The notes: generated from the sequence alone by a model not told the origin. DNA of 64,000 nucleotides from Dasypus novemcinctus (GCF_030445035.2 NC_080695.1:51663954-51727953); one strand, 5' to 3'. Positions 47,345-58,430 are shown, counted from the first letter of the stretch. Program-made: numbers and translations.

Positions 47345-48540
47345 AAACACACAGTCTTAGAGGATATGATAAAAAAAAAATTCAAGAAAGGTTTTCCCAG
47401 GGATTATGGTATCCCTATGTCCCCTGGAACTCTCTAGACCTTGTGTGAGTTGGAGTGACCCACCTTTGGTATAGACTGGCCCTCAGAAGGAGCCGTAAAT
47501 GTAACCAAGGTTCATGCAGTTTGGCAGGCAGACACTGAAGCCCCTGGCCACCCTGATCAGTTTCTCTACATCAATTCCTGGTTAAAAATTGCCCAAACCC
47601 TGCCCCCTTAGGTTCAATTCTGTGTTGAAAGGAAGGGTCAGAGCAGAGTCTTAGTAGCTCAGGTGGCCCATCCTCGAAAGCCTATTATTCTACAAGGACC
47701 TCAGGAGGAAGACGCTTTACCCTGCCATATGTTTCAGTCATTCCAGGGCATCTCCCTGTCCTAGAGCCTCCACAGGCAGATCTCCCAGAGACTCCTCCAC
47801 CTTCAGTCTTCCTGGGCCATAGGCCTCCCGGAAGGGGGGATCCTGAGTCCCCTTTGGCAAGAAAACTCCAATCTGCACAGCCTGCCCTTCAGATGCCCAT
47901 GCATGTGACACAGAGCTTAGCCCAGATCAGTGCAGATGTGACTGTCCAACCCGGGAGACCAATCCTGTTTTATCAGCCTTTCACAACTACAACTGTTTTA
48001 AACTGGAAGCACCACACCCCTTCATATTCAGAAAAGCCTCAGGCTCTTATCGACCTCATGGAGTTCATTTTCCAAACCCACCACCCCCCTTGGGATGATT
48101 GCCACCAACTCTTCCCAACTCTGGTCAATATGGAGGAGACACAGACACAGGATCCACGGGGGCTAGAAAGTGGTTGGAGAACAGGCCCCGCAGGTGTCTT
48201 GGAGCCACAGGAATGGGCCCGAGAGGTGGCACCAGAAGCCCAACAGGCCTGGGACTTTCACACAGATCAGGAGGGCTGCCCTTCAGTGGGACCAAGAAGC
48301 CTCCACAGAGGGATAAGGAAGGAGCGAGGCAGCCACAAACATGTCCAAGATGGCCTCTGTCACTCAAAAGCCTGAAGAACCTCCAGAAAGTTTTTATAAG
48401 TTACTTCACAAAGCCTTCAAGACTTACACCCTCTTTGACCCAGAAGCCCCAGAAAGCCAGAGAATGGTCAACACAGCTTGTGTCATCCTGGCGGCACTGG
48501 ACACCAAAAAAAAAAAAAAAAAAATTACAAAACTGCTGAG
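47345..48540 (+). pseudogene. gag remnant (matrix, proline-rich linker, capsid)
   Basis: Gag forms the virus core. Matrix-like sequence lies at about 47380-47600 (CELEWPTF, then GHPDQFLYINSWL). A proline-rich linker follows (47720-47850). Capsid-like sequence lies at 47854-48130 (NWKHHTPSYSEKPQALIDL, THHPPWDDCHQLF). The C-terminal capsid part is in a different frame at 48341-48500 (KPEEPPESFYKLLHKAF). Frameshifts occur around 48130-48350, and a run of 18 A lies at 48507-48524. No nucleocapsid Cys-His box is seen. Confidence 0.85.
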
Positions 48541-48879
48541 GGGAAAACAAAAAGCAAATGAAACAGGAGGTCAGGAGGTCTTCTTGTTAGTTGCAGCCTT
48601 AAAAATCCAGACCCAACAAATCGAAAAAGGCCACCAAAAAGGGAGGGGGGAACACTTCACCCCAAAACTCCCCACTGCTGCCAGTACCACCTGGGGCCAC
48701 CGGGTTTATGTGTCCAGATTTAACGGACTCAATTAACTTGGACTCAGGTCCCACAAAACTTAAAACAAACAAACAAAACTCCCCCACCTCTTTTCCTAAA
48801 TCCTGACATTTTCCTGCTGATGGAAAGAGGAACTCCTGAGTGCAACTGTGCAAAAGTGACAAGAAGGCATGTACCAGCC

Positions 48880-49212
48880 TCCCCAACCTCCAGGACAGGC
48901 CATTTCCTAGCCCAGATCAAACCCTGTTCACAAAGGGCAGTGGTTTTGTCAGAAATGAGGAGAGGCTTACTAAGGTGCAGTCGCCACAGCTAAGTAAGCA
49001 GTGAGGGCGGCTCCCCTGCCTGGGGGGTGGTCTGCACAGCAAGCAAACACTGGGCACTGATTCAATCCCTACAACTGGCCACTGGGAAAACGGGGAACAC
49101 TTGCACTAACTCTGAATATGCCTTCACCGCTGTACATGTCCATGGAGCAATTTACAAGGAGAAGGGACTTCTAACTGCAGGGGAGAAAAAAAAAGGAAAA
49201 TCCTTCAATTGA
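48880..49212 (+). pseudogene. pol RNase H remnant
   Basis: The RNase H C-terminal motif survives as TNSEYAFTAVHVHG followed by KEKGLLTAG in the frame at 49027-49212. The first residue of the usual T-D-S triad is N. Upstream parts (FTKGSGFV near 48925) are recognisable but broken by stops. No protease or RT motif occurs between gag and this point, so roughly 2 kb of pro-pol is missing. Confidence 0.78.
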
Positions 49213-49449
49213 TGAAGGTGGTCTGGGGCCAGGCAATGTTGCTGTCATGCGTTGTCAGGAGCATCAGAGGAAAACAGATTCTGTTGCTGGGGAAAATGCA
49301 CTGGCCAATGGGGTGGCTTGGCAAGCAACCAAGGCAGCCCTCAAGCTGCAACTCCACTACTGTTGCCCCACCTGTCCCTTTTAAAACAATGCATTGAAAG
49401 GCTGCAATGTCCCAGGGGAAGCAGTTGTGGGCAAGGAAGGCAGGGACAC

Positions 49450-49909
49450 TTGTACAGCAAAGCCAGAAGTTCTGGACCATAGAAACTCACAACTGGCACT
49501 CCAGAAAGGTGGATGAACAGATATATTATGTGCAGGCCCAGAGAAGAGTTAATCTCCAAATTCTGAGCCCTGTTTTTTAGTGGTCATAGGTTTATATAGG
49601 ATTTCAGGTGGGATCAGCATAACTTCTGTTCATTGGCTAACGTGTTGCTAGGTGAAATTTGCAAGCAGGGGTTATAGAGGCAGAATGCAGCTGCAAGTTT
49701 CCAGGCTGATTTACAGAAGCAGGTGGTGAAGTCACTCTTTTGATATCTTTCTCCTGGGCCATGTTTTCACAGGCTGATTTACAGAAACAGGGGTAGGAGT
49801 TATTTGATATTTTCCTGCAAGGCCATGCCCTCGCAGGTGGATCCACAGAAGTGGGGGCAGGAGTGGCTTGTTAGATATTCTGCAAGGTTATGCTTTTTCT
49901 TCCTCAACA
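49450..49909 (-). mobile_element. Antisense solo LTR of the same ERV family within pol
   Basis: 460 bp aligning with both proviral LTRs in reverse complement (starts TTGTACAGCAAAGCCAGAAG, ends TTCCTCAACA). It is flanked by the 4-bp duplication ACAC (49446-49449 and 49910-49913). It keeps three U3 repeat units, like the 5' LTR and unlike the 3' LTR. Confidence 0.9.
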
Positions 49910-49913
49910 ACAC

Positions 49914-50800
49914 CAGACCCCCGAGGGCGGCTGGCTACTCCCAGATGGCCAGGTCTTCATCCCAGAGTGGGCCGCCTACATCCTTGTTCAACAATACCAC
50001 CAGCTCACCCACTTAAAATATAAAAACTGCTTTAAAGGCCCTGCTCAGAAAAGATTTCTACATTGCCAGGATGACCTCGCTCTGCACCACTGTTGGCAGC
50101 TGGTGCCAAACCTGCGCTGAGAGCAACCCCTCCCAGGTTCCCCAGCCCTGGCCAGCATCCAACACATGGAAACTGCCTCTTTTCAAAACTTAACAACGGA
50201 CTTTGCAGAAGTAAAACCAGGTCAAAAGTATGGGTGCTTCTTAGTAATAATGTGCACCTCCTCTGGCTGGGTCAAGACTTTTACCACCATACTGAAAAAC
50301 AAAATGTAGCTAAAGCTTTGCTCTGAGAAATAGTTTTCCAGCACAGGATACCTTTATCCATAAGCAGCAACAATGGCTCAGCTCTCCTGTCAGCTGTAGT
50401 TCAAGAGCTGGCAAAATGTTAGGAATTAAATAAAAACTCCACACAGCATATAAGCCCCACAGCTCAGGGAAAGTAAAACTCCTAAGTCAAACCCTCAAAA
50501 CCACCCTACCCAAGGTCTGTAAAAATAAAAGATAAATAAATTAAAAACTGGCTGCCCATGAGTAAATCTACTCCCATTAACCATCCTTAAAGTCAGACTA
50601 CAACTCTGGACCCTCAGGCTTTTGAACTTTTGAAGTTCTGTTTAAATAACCACCTCCCAATTTTTCAAACCTTCAAGAAAAATCTCAGGCTCCTAGGAAA
50701 AACTGACCAGGATTCTATCCTCCAGCAGTTGAAAAAACCCTTGTCCAAATACACAAAACTGTCCCATCTTGGGATCCCATCCCATTAGGAAACCTAAATT
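49914..50800 (+). pseudogene. pol integrase remnant (zinc domain and core)
   Basis: Integrase joins viral DNA to the host genome. The N-terminal zinc-binding HH pair is visible as QQYHQLTHL (about 49998-50025). The catalytic core starts with TDFAEVKPGQKYGCFLV (near 50198), which holds the first Asp of the DDE triad. HSI-APQ-type sequence near 50437 corresponds to the end of the core. Stops at several sites make it inactive. Confidence 0.8.
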
Positions 50801-51740
50801 GAGTTAAAAAAAAAAAAAAAACCAAACAAAACAGAATTAATAATAATAACAAAATTTAATTTTATAACAAGGAAGCTTTTTGGCAGCCCGCCTCCCCTGC
50901 CAACTTGTTTCTAAAAGACTGTTTCTAGTATTACATGACAATAGGTATTTAAAATAAAAAGTTTTATTTGCAGATAACCTCACTGAATCATTATTTTGAG
51001 AAGTTTAGTTAGTGTTGATGGTAATTGTATGTTGTAAGAGTTTTGTTTTGAGACAGTTTCCAAAATCATTTTGATAATTCATGTATGTAGGGTATATAGA
51101 ATGTGTTTGTATTATTAGGGAAACAGAAAGTAATTTTGTCCTAAGATAAAATGATTCGTTATCAAGAAAGAGTAAAATGTGGAATAAAACCTGAATGAAT
51201 TCAGAAAGTGCAGAAGGTTTGTAAAAAAGGAATTTTTATGTTTAAAGTTAAGTAAGATTTAATGGGCCTATCTAAAAAATTCTAAAATCTTTAGTATCAA
51301 ATAGTTACTAATGCAAAGTTAAAATTTTGTTCTTTCTCTGTTAGTGTGACAAAGTTTCTCAAGTCATCAGTCTGTTTTAGTAAAAGTTAATGGCGTTTTT
51401 CTCCTGAATAATCAGTATACAAAAAGTGTCGGTTTTATCAAAATAGCTTCTTGTATTTTATCCTTATCATTTCCTTGGTTTTCTGAGAAGAAAAAAGTCT
51501 CTTCTCTTTTTAAGGAACAAAATGTTCAAACCTGCTTTCTCAAAATGAGATCCTGAAAAATATCTTTTTATTTCAAACTATTGCAAAAGATTTGTTTTTT
51601 TTTCCTTTAATATATTATAAATTGAATGGAAAGTGTTCAAAAGTGTTATAAAATTATAAAGATTGTTTGGCCCTCTGTTAATTAAGTTTGTATAAGTAGG
51701 GGGCTCCTATGAATACTTAAAGAGTATACAAAATTCCCAG
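50801..51740. other. AT-rich non-coding block splitting integrase
   Basis: About 0.94 kb, starting with a run of A (50805-50822) followed by AT-rich sequence without frames. It lies between the integrase core and C-terminal domain. It looks like an insertion, but I find no clear duplication or known family. It could also be degraded env-region sequence after rearrangement. Confidence 0.45.
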
Positions 51741-51750
51741 AAATCTACCC

Positions 51751-52056
51751 GTGTGTCAGCATAGTGTTAGACAGAGGTACAATATTGTTCATCGTGGTTA
51801 TAATTATTTAATAGTATATGTCACAAAACCTGAAAAAGAGCCCCTCCAACCTACCTGGATGAGCCCACATACTGTTATCCCTGTAACCCCCTCTGCTCTC
51901 AGAGTTTCAAGTATTGGTCCTTGGGGTCATCATACTAGAGTTAGAAAGCCACACTCCAAGAAGAAACAAAACAATGGGACAACTCACCCTGTACCTGACT
52001 GTCCCTTGAAAATCAGAATTGCCTGGAGCCACCGAGAATCGCCATCACCTGACTAG
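51751..52056 (+). pseudogene. pol integrase C-terminal domain
   Basis: Frame of 101 codons with EPLQPTWMSPHTVIPVTPS and SSIGPWGHHTRVRK, matching the gammaretroviral integrase C-terminal (SH3-like) region. It stops with TAG at 52054-52056. Confidence 0.78.
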
Positions 52057-52149
52057 ATGGGGCTCCTATTCTTTTGGTTCCTAGTCCTCTTAGGACTGCT
52101 CAGCTTGCTGTTTGGAACTGGACTGGCAGCTACAGCTCCCAGAGACTGA
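52057..52149 (+). pseudogene. env leader-peptide remnant
   Basis: A 30-codon frame starts with ATG right after the pol stop. It is strongly hydrophobic (MGLLFFWFLVLLGLLSLLFG), then ATAPRD and a stop. The position and composition fit an env signal peptide. No surface or transmembrane subunit follows; the 3' LTR starts only 132 bases later. Confidence 0.6.
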
Positions 52150-52270
52150 AGTGTGGCTGAAAGGACACTAATCTTAAGAGTGTACTTGAGTCTTATAGGA
52201 TGCTTTACTACCTGAAGTTGTTTTTCCATGTAGCAAAAGTGAGGCCTTATAAAAAGTGATTAGGGGCATC

Positions 52271-52281
52271 AGAGGGGTGAT
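52271..52281 (+). promoter_or_regulatory. Short polypurine tract
   Basis: AGAGGGGTGAT directly precedes the 3' LTR, as expected for the plus-strand primer site. It is short. Confidence 0.55.
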
Positions 52282-52679
52282 TGTTGAGGAACAAAAAGCA
52301 TAACCTTGCAAAATATCTAACAAGTCACTCCTGCTCCCACTTCTGTGGATGGGCCTGTGGGGGTATGACCTTGCAGGAGAGTATCAAATGTCTGAATTCA
52401 TGCCCTAATTCTGTAAATCAGCCTGCAAACTTGCAGCTGCATTCTGCCTCTATAAACCCACATGTTTATAAAATTTACCTAGCAACCCATCAGCCAATGA
52501 ATAAAAATTATGCTGATGCCATCTGAAATCCTATATAAACCTAGGAAAACTGAAAAATGGGGCTCAGAATTTGAAGATTGACTCTCCTCTGGGCCCATGC
52601 ATAATAAAACTGTTCATCCACCTTTCTGGGGTGCCAGTTGTGAGTTTCTATGGTTCAGAACTCCGGCTTTGCTGTAACA
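52282..52679 (+). repeat. 3' LTR of the provirus
   Basis: 398 bp, TGTTGAGG to TGTAACA. TATA-type CTATATAAACC near 52530, AATAAA-like CATAATAAAAC near 52599. Only two U3 repeat units (from 52304 and 52369). Confidence 0.92.
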
Positions 52680-52683
52680 AGGA

Positions 52684-53271
52684 ATGTCTTGTTGAAGCCA
52701 GCTAGTAAGATAGGGAATCAATAGATGGATCTGGAACCTGGCAGAGTCTATGTGGACTTCAAAAACCTCCAAAATGGCTACAGAAGAACCTCCCTAAGAT
52801 TCTGCCACTGAGAAGATGACTTCCTCCAGAAGCCAGGAGAAGCCCTGGATATTCCCCAAGGACTTTATCTTTGGGCCCTCCTGGGAGATTGATGGGAGAA
52901 ATAAGCAATCAAAACAGAGAACAGCTGGAACTCCTCCCCTGCCATTAGCAAAGGGGTGGAAAAAGGAACAATTCAAAAGGCAGGCCCCAAGCCCAAGCTC
53001 TCCCTCATGTGCTCTCTTGTCTGTGGACCCCTGTCCTGCCCTCTGCACACTATTCTCACCATTTTTCCTCTGGCATGTGGCCACACAATTAAAACTTGGG
53101 CATTTATAACCTATAATGGGGACTTGTAGTCTGTAAATCAGCCCTCTTTATCACTTTTCAGCCCCTTCCTCTCTACTTGGCCCTCTGCCCTGTTATTTTC
53201 TCCCATTTTTCATACCTGAATAAATTAATGTCCTAACTCACCCAATGTGTTCCTGAAATTCATTTCTGCAG
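52684..53271 (+). mobile_element. LTR-like block
   Basis: It holds ATTTATAACC (about 53104) and CCTGAATAAATT (about 53215) at LTR-like spacing and ends CTGCAGCA. Family unknown; the provirus inserted at or near its left end. Confidence 0.35.
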
Positions 53272-53555
53272 CATAGTCAAGAAACTAGACAAAATCTGGT
53301 AACATTGTTATCACTACCCACAGTTAAGACAATTGTCAATGATATTCCCATGCCACAGTGATTGTTTTAAGGGTAAGAATGTGACCTAATTTGGACCAAG
53401 GAGAGTGTTCTATGGCTTGGGGAAGAGAGCAGTTTCTCTCCTGGAAGCCTATAGCCCTGGTTGCTCCTAGAAGCCACCCTGCAACGTAACAGAAATCCAA
53501 GTGAGGATGAAGCTGACGCAAGGTAGAGGGTAAGGGCTAAGAACATTTTAGAGAA
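53272..53555. other. Unique or unassigned DNA
   Basis: No gene recognised. Confidence 0.25.
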
Positions 53556-53559
53556 ATGT

Positions 53560-54130
53560 TGAGAGGGGCTGGGTGGTCCTTGGTTCGGTTCATTTGCTTG
53601 GTGTGGAAGAAGAGAAAGACACACAAAAGTAGGTTAGGAAGGAAAGGAGGGTTTATTAGGCCTCATCCATCTGCAGAAATTGCAGTATTTTATAACTGGG
53701 GTGCTAATGAGTAGTTGAGGCAGAGCTTGACAAAGGTTCCTTTGTTAATAAGCATTAAGGGGCTGAACATGATGGGGTGGGTACCAAACCAGTGAGAGTT
53801 ACAAAGTTACAACCATTATCAGAGATCAAGGTTCTGGAGAGGAAATTACAGAATAGAGGTCAGGCACAAGGTTTTCCATGTGGCTATGAAACAGGAGGGT
53901 GGAGGGTTACTAGCACAATGGCAAGTACACACAAAGTGAGCCTAGCGCTGAAATAACCATAAACAATGGTAAATTCATTCTTGAATTATCATCACAATAG
54001 TAAATATATACAGGGGAGAGGCTAAGTCTAGAGAACCAGCCACAGGAGTGGGATCTGTTTAGAATGACCATCGTAATAGCAGGATTAGGCTAAATCTGGC
54101 CAGTTTCAGCAATTTCAGATATTGACCTTT
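53560..54130 (-). mobile_element. ERV LTR-like block, minus strand
   Basis: On the minus strand TATAAAA (53694-53688) precedes AATAAA (53657-53652). The left end resembles a U5 (TGAGAGGGGCTGGGTGGTCC). Ends and duplication are not clear. Confidence 0.45.
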
Positions 54131-54184
54131 TGCTATTTTATATAATATAAATATAAACTTTGTTTCACAATTATTTCTTAATTC

Positions 54185-54500
54185 TTAACTCTCAGTTACA
54201 GTTTTATAAAAAGCATTTTTGAGATATATTCATATACCATATTATTATCCAAACTGTATAATCAATGGCTTTCATTATAATCACAGTGTTTTGCATTCAT
54301 CACCACAAAAAATTTAGAACAATTTCATTACTCCAAAAAGAAAAACTCCACAACCCATAGTAGTCACCTCTTGATCCCTCTCTCTTTCCCCAGCCCTACA
54401 TAACCACTAATGTAATTTCCTCTTTATAAATTGATTTATATTTACATTTTATATAAGTGGAATCATGCAGTACATGGTCCTTTTGATTCAGGTTAGTATG
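54185..54500 (-). mobile_element. L1 3'UTR fragment
   Basis: GAGATATATTCATATACCAT, CATTCATCACCACAAAAAAT and ACTCCAAAAAGAAAAACTCC are landmarks of old L1 3' ends in reverse orientation. Confidence 0.6.
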
Positions 54501-54960
54501 GAGAAAGGGGGAGGCAGCTGAGGCCCTGCTGACCACATGGCCATGAGACCCCACCCAGAAACCTCCTGAGGGGTACCTCAGACCCTGGCCATGAGAACCC
54601 CATTTGGAGTGAGAATCACATTTGGGGTCATGGGAGAGAACTGGATACCCTCATAAGTACTCACCATTGGCCCCCTGGGAACTGACTGTGGGGGCAACCA
54701 GTAAGAACAGGAAACATCTGGGGCACCCCCAACATTAAGAAGGGGGAGGAGGAAATGCTTTAAAAAGCCTGACCTGGGGCCACAGGTGCGCATCTCACTC
54801 TGCAGCACACCCGTGGCCCATGCCTCAGACTATGCACTTTCCCTCAAGCCCCTGCTGAAACAATGCCCTAGCACTAACTTCTTCCTTCCTGCGATTCCTT
54901 TACTTAGAGTCAACATGGTTTAGTTTCACCCTGAACACTTCAAGTCACAGGTGAATTTGC
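54501..54960 (+). mobile_element. Possible LTR
   Basis: CTTTAAAAAGCCTGACCTGG near 54759 looks like an LTR TATA region with a GC-richer R/U5 after it. There is no clear boundary. Confidence 0.3.
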
Positions 54961-55410
54961 TAGGCAGTGGAGTGAGAATTAGACTTGATCTCAAGCAGAT
55001 TTGATTGACTCTGCGATCCCACAAGGCTAACTAGGAGCAGGACACTGCCGTGCACCCGCTCAGCCTTCCCCTTGACCCTGGGGCTAGGACCACCACATTG
55101 CCCAACGCCAGGGCCCCCATTCCCATTGTAGCCTATGTTTTGTGTTGTGAAACCTACTTGCCTAGTTGCTCTCCAAGACCTCACCCACCTCTGCAAAACC
55201 TCTGCAAACAGCTATGGAGGATGCAAAGAATAAACCCCACTGGCCACGCTGCCTGGGCAGAAGGGACCCAGTCCCTTCATGAGTGTAAGTCTCTACAGGC
55301 ATTGCGGGTATGCAGCCCCTCAGCTTGTAGCTACCATTGAGCTGATGAACATTCTGGCATCTATGGGAGTTGTTTGAGAACAGAATCCCTCAAAGTGGTT
55401 ATTATTATTT
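54961..55410. other. Unique DNA
   Basis: No gene recognised; two overlapping frames of 78 and 96 codons on opposite strands have no domain. Confidence 0.25.
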
Positions 55411-55463
55411 ATGGAAGTTTGAGATAATTTTCTGAATTCCAGAAAAAGGAAAGATTATGTTAT
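55411..55463 (+). mobile_element. LTR family A fragment (5' end)
   Basis: GTTTGAGATAATTTTCTGAA followed by TTCCAGAAAAAGGAAAGATTATG matches the start of copies 2 and 4. It is cut by the L1 piece on its right. Confidence 0.45.
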
Positions 55464-55810
55464 TTTTAACAAATAAATTTTATTGATGCATTTTGAAAAG
55501 CATAAATCCACACAAAGTATACAATCAGTAATATCTGGTATGGTCACATAGTTGTGCATTCATCTCTTCAGTCATTATTAGAGTATTTTCGTATTCCAAA
55601 AAAAATAATAATAATAAAAATCAGTCAGACAAACAAAGGCTCATCACTTCTCAATCTGTCAGTTCTTCCCCTGCCATACATAGCTGCTACTGTGTCCATC
55701 TCTCTAGCTTATTTGTGTTGATATTTTGTAAAAACAGTCTGATATATGCAATATCACCCATATTTGTCAAAACATTTCCAATTATGTGCACTGCATTAAT
55801 GAATGGATAC
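55464..55810 (-). mobile_element. L1-type 3' fragment
   Basis: AACAAATAAATTTTATTGAT and then CACAAAGTATACAATCAGTA, a LINE 3'UTR pattern in reverse orientation, with a short (AAT)n run at 55602-55617. Confidence 0.5.
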
Positions 55811-56845
55811 TGAAATGAAAGGATTACAAGAGCCCTGTGCCCAAAGGCAATAGAAAACTCTCCTCTGGCACCAGCACACCCACTGAGACCTCAAGACAAT
55901 TTGGGAGAATTGACTAAATTAGGATAGTTCCTGCTGAACATTGGTCTTTACCAAAGCTACCCCAAACGTTGCTTGGTCTCAGCCAGAGAGCGATGGTAGC
56001 AAGTGGCTCTGCCTGCTGAACATTGGCTTGTTTGTGGATGCCCTAATGCAGGGCATCCCTCCTCCAAGGAATGCCCCATCCACCCAGGGCTGGAAGGCAG
56101 CCTCGAGCATCACATCATAGCCAGGGCCAGCCTCAGCTGCACCCATGGCTGAGATCCCAGCTATTCAGAGAAGGTCTTCCCAGGGCCACTGCAGCTACTG
56201 TGCTGAAAGTAGGGGTATGTGGCATGGTTTGCCCTGAGTTCTTCATTAGATCTGGGAACGAGACTCACATGGTCAGGGAGACCCCAGCCTTGAGCCCAGG
56301 GAGCTGTCACACATAATCTAGAATCTCCATATCCATCCCTTTCTCATTCCTGTCCAAGGGATTGAGAGTCTCTCCCTCCTCTTCATCCTCCCCTACTCAT
56401 CTTCCCAATAATCATACATCAGCTGCCCTTGCCCACCATCCACCTTGGCTGGGCTAGGGAAGAGAGCTGGAGCCAGAAGGACACAAGGCCTTGCATGTCC
56501 TCAGGGAAGGTTTTCTGATTGGTCCCCTGGTGCCCTAAACCATGTCCACAGGTCACCTGGAGAACCTGTGTAAAATGACAGGTGTCAGGGATCAAGCCCT
56601 CAAGAAGCTGCTTTGAGAAATATGGGGTGGAACCTGGGAATCTGTGGTTTTAATATAGGGACAAAAATCAAAATAGACAGGTTAGAAATCCATTTACCCA
56701 AAAGCCTTGGGCAGGCTTCATGGTCACCTGAAGATAGTACAAGCCATTTTGTATAACTGCACTTTCCTGGTGCAAGCATCTGTTGAGCAATGAATCTCAG
56801 ACTCCAGAAGAAATCAGCATTCCTATGGTGTGATCCCATTTACTA
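55811..56845. other. Unique DNA, no gene recognised
   Basis: Moderately GC-rich (55990-56330) without a supported exon. Confidence 0.3.
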
Positions 56846-56849
56846 ACAG

Positions 56850-57016
56850 GACATTTGAAGGTCCTAATATTATATAAGGTGTGGAATCATTTGTGAGTAG
56901 GATCTTGAAGACCTTACAAACAAAGGAACTTGGACATAGAGCCACAAGCCAAAAACCAGGAGAAGCCAGAGAGATGGGGGGGGGGGGAGATAAGGAGAAA
57001 GAGGGAGGGTGAAAGG

Positions 57017-57070
<54 letters not shown>

Positions 57071-57240
57071 TTGTCATGTGATAGAGATAGAAATGCATCT
57101 ACAAACCACAGCAGAATATTACAGACTCTCAGAGAAAACAAGCATAGCCAGTGCCTTGGTTTTGGACTTCTAGTCTCCAAAACTTTGAGCCAATAAATTT
57201 CTGTAATTTAAGCCAACAAGTGCTGTTGAGGCAGAATCCC
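56850..57240 (+). mobile_element. MLT1-type MaLR LTR containing (GA)n
   Basis: GTGCCTTGGTTTTGGACTTC, TAGTCTCCAAAACTTTGAGCC and AATAAATTTCTGTAATTTAAGCC match the 3' part of MLT1 LTRs. A G run at 56977-56986 and a (GA)n microsatellite at 57017-57070 lie inside. Confidence 0.7.
57017..57070. repeat. (GA)n microsatellite
   Basis: Near-perfect GAGAGA with a few GAAAGA interruptions. Confidence 0.95.
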
Positions 57241-57482
57241 AACTGGGACACCTCAGGCCTGCCCCAAGAACATGTCTGAAGGTTCTGTGAAGACCAGTGT
57301 CAGAAGAGATCAACATTTTATAGGCACTGAAGCTTTAACATTTGAGAAGTACCACCTTAATGAATGACAGGTACAGATGTTCGCAGCCCCACGTGCCATG
57401 GGCCACTGCATCTTAATCTTCAGGTCCATCCTTAATGGTCAAGGCCTCCCTTTCCTCACCTTACAGTCCAACTTCAGTCATG

Positions 57483-58086
57483 GTATGGCGGTTTGAAATT
57501 ATTTTATGAATCCCAAAAGGAGAATGATTGTATTTTTAAACTAATGTATTCCCATGGGTGAAATTATTTTACGAATCCCAAAAGGAGAATGATTGTATTT
57601 TTAAACTAATGTATTCCCATGAGTGTGGTGACTTTTGATTGCATTAAAAGCATTTGACAGTCCTCTGATTAGATTACTTGACAAGATTGCTTCAGGCCTT
57701 TGGTTTGGACTTTGTCAGTGAGGCCTGACTCAGGTTGAACCTCTGCCCCTTGCTGGGTCTGATATAAATGGAAACACAGAAAGAGATACATAGAAAGACA
57801 CAGGAAAATTAGGCCACCATATTTGATCCTGCAATGCTGAGACTGAGGAGACCCAGTGAGAGACAAGCCCTGTGCCAGGTTTGCCTGCAGCTGCAGAAAG
57901 GCAGAGAAGTCAGCAGAGACATCTTGCTCCCCCTTGTGGCAGCTGATTTTGGTGAGAAAACACCTGTTCAGGTGCCTTGAGTTGGACTGTTTGTAGTGTT
58001 GTGAGCTTTTACCCCAAATAAGTCCCATAAGAAATGCTAACCCATTTCTGGTTCTTGGCATCGGAAGGCCTTTGGCAAACTAGAAC
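57483..58086 (+). mobile_element. LTR family A (copy 4), with 65-bp tandem duplication
   Basis: Starts near TATGGCGGTTTGAAATTATTT and ends GGCAAACTAGAACA. It contains ACCCCAAATAAGTCC. Its first part is duplicated (next entry). Confidence 0.65.
57495..57624 (+). repeat. 65-bp tandem duplication
   Basis: 57495-57559 and 57560-57624 are identical except for two transitions (TATGAA/TACGAA and GGGT/GAGT). Confidence 0.95.
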
Positions 58087-58089
58087 ATG

Positions 58090-58430
58090 TGCCCTAAAGG
58101 GCCTGGCCCAGCACACCTGTGCTCATACTGCCCACTAGTCAGGCTGCTCTTTGCCCCATGCCTGTCCCACCACCTGCACAATGCCCAGGGTGTCACTGAG
58201 CTGCCAACTCCTCCAGGAAGCCTGCCTTGATGTGTCCCCTCTGAATTGGGTGACTTTCCTTGTTCCAGTCACACCTTCCTCTTGTCTCTGTGTTAGCATT
58301 TACCATATTGTTATGCCCAACTCTATCCTTCCCCAGTTGTCAGCAAAAACAGAGCACCGACAGGGCCTGACACCCTGTGCCATGGTGCTGGACACTCAGA
58401 AGGCACTTCACAAAGGATTGTTGAGTGACT
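58090..58430 (+). mobile_element. LINE-2 3' fragment
   Basis: CTCCTCCAGGAAGCCTGCCT, GTTAGCATTTACCATATTG and GGACACTCAGAAGGCACTTC followed by TTGTTGAGTGACTG are L2 3'-end landmarks. Confidence 0.6.

Larger units (their letters stand above)
46249..52679 (+). mobile_element. Class I (gammaretrovirus-like) ERV provirus, defective
   Basis: A 6.43-kb provirus flanked by the 4-bp duplication AGGA (46245-46248 and 52680-52683). The order is 5' LTR, tRNA-Glu-like primer site, broken gag, pol with RNase H and integrase remnants only, an env leader remnant, a short purine tract and the 3' LTR. Protease, RT and nearly all of env are deleted. The primer site suggests an ERV-E-like lineage. It cannot replicate. 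An antisense solo LTR of the same family sits inside pol. Confidence 0.92.

Noticed and set aside
48507-48524. Poly(A) run as the tail of a retrocopy
   Set aside because: It lies within gag capsid homology that continues on both sides and has no flanking duplication.
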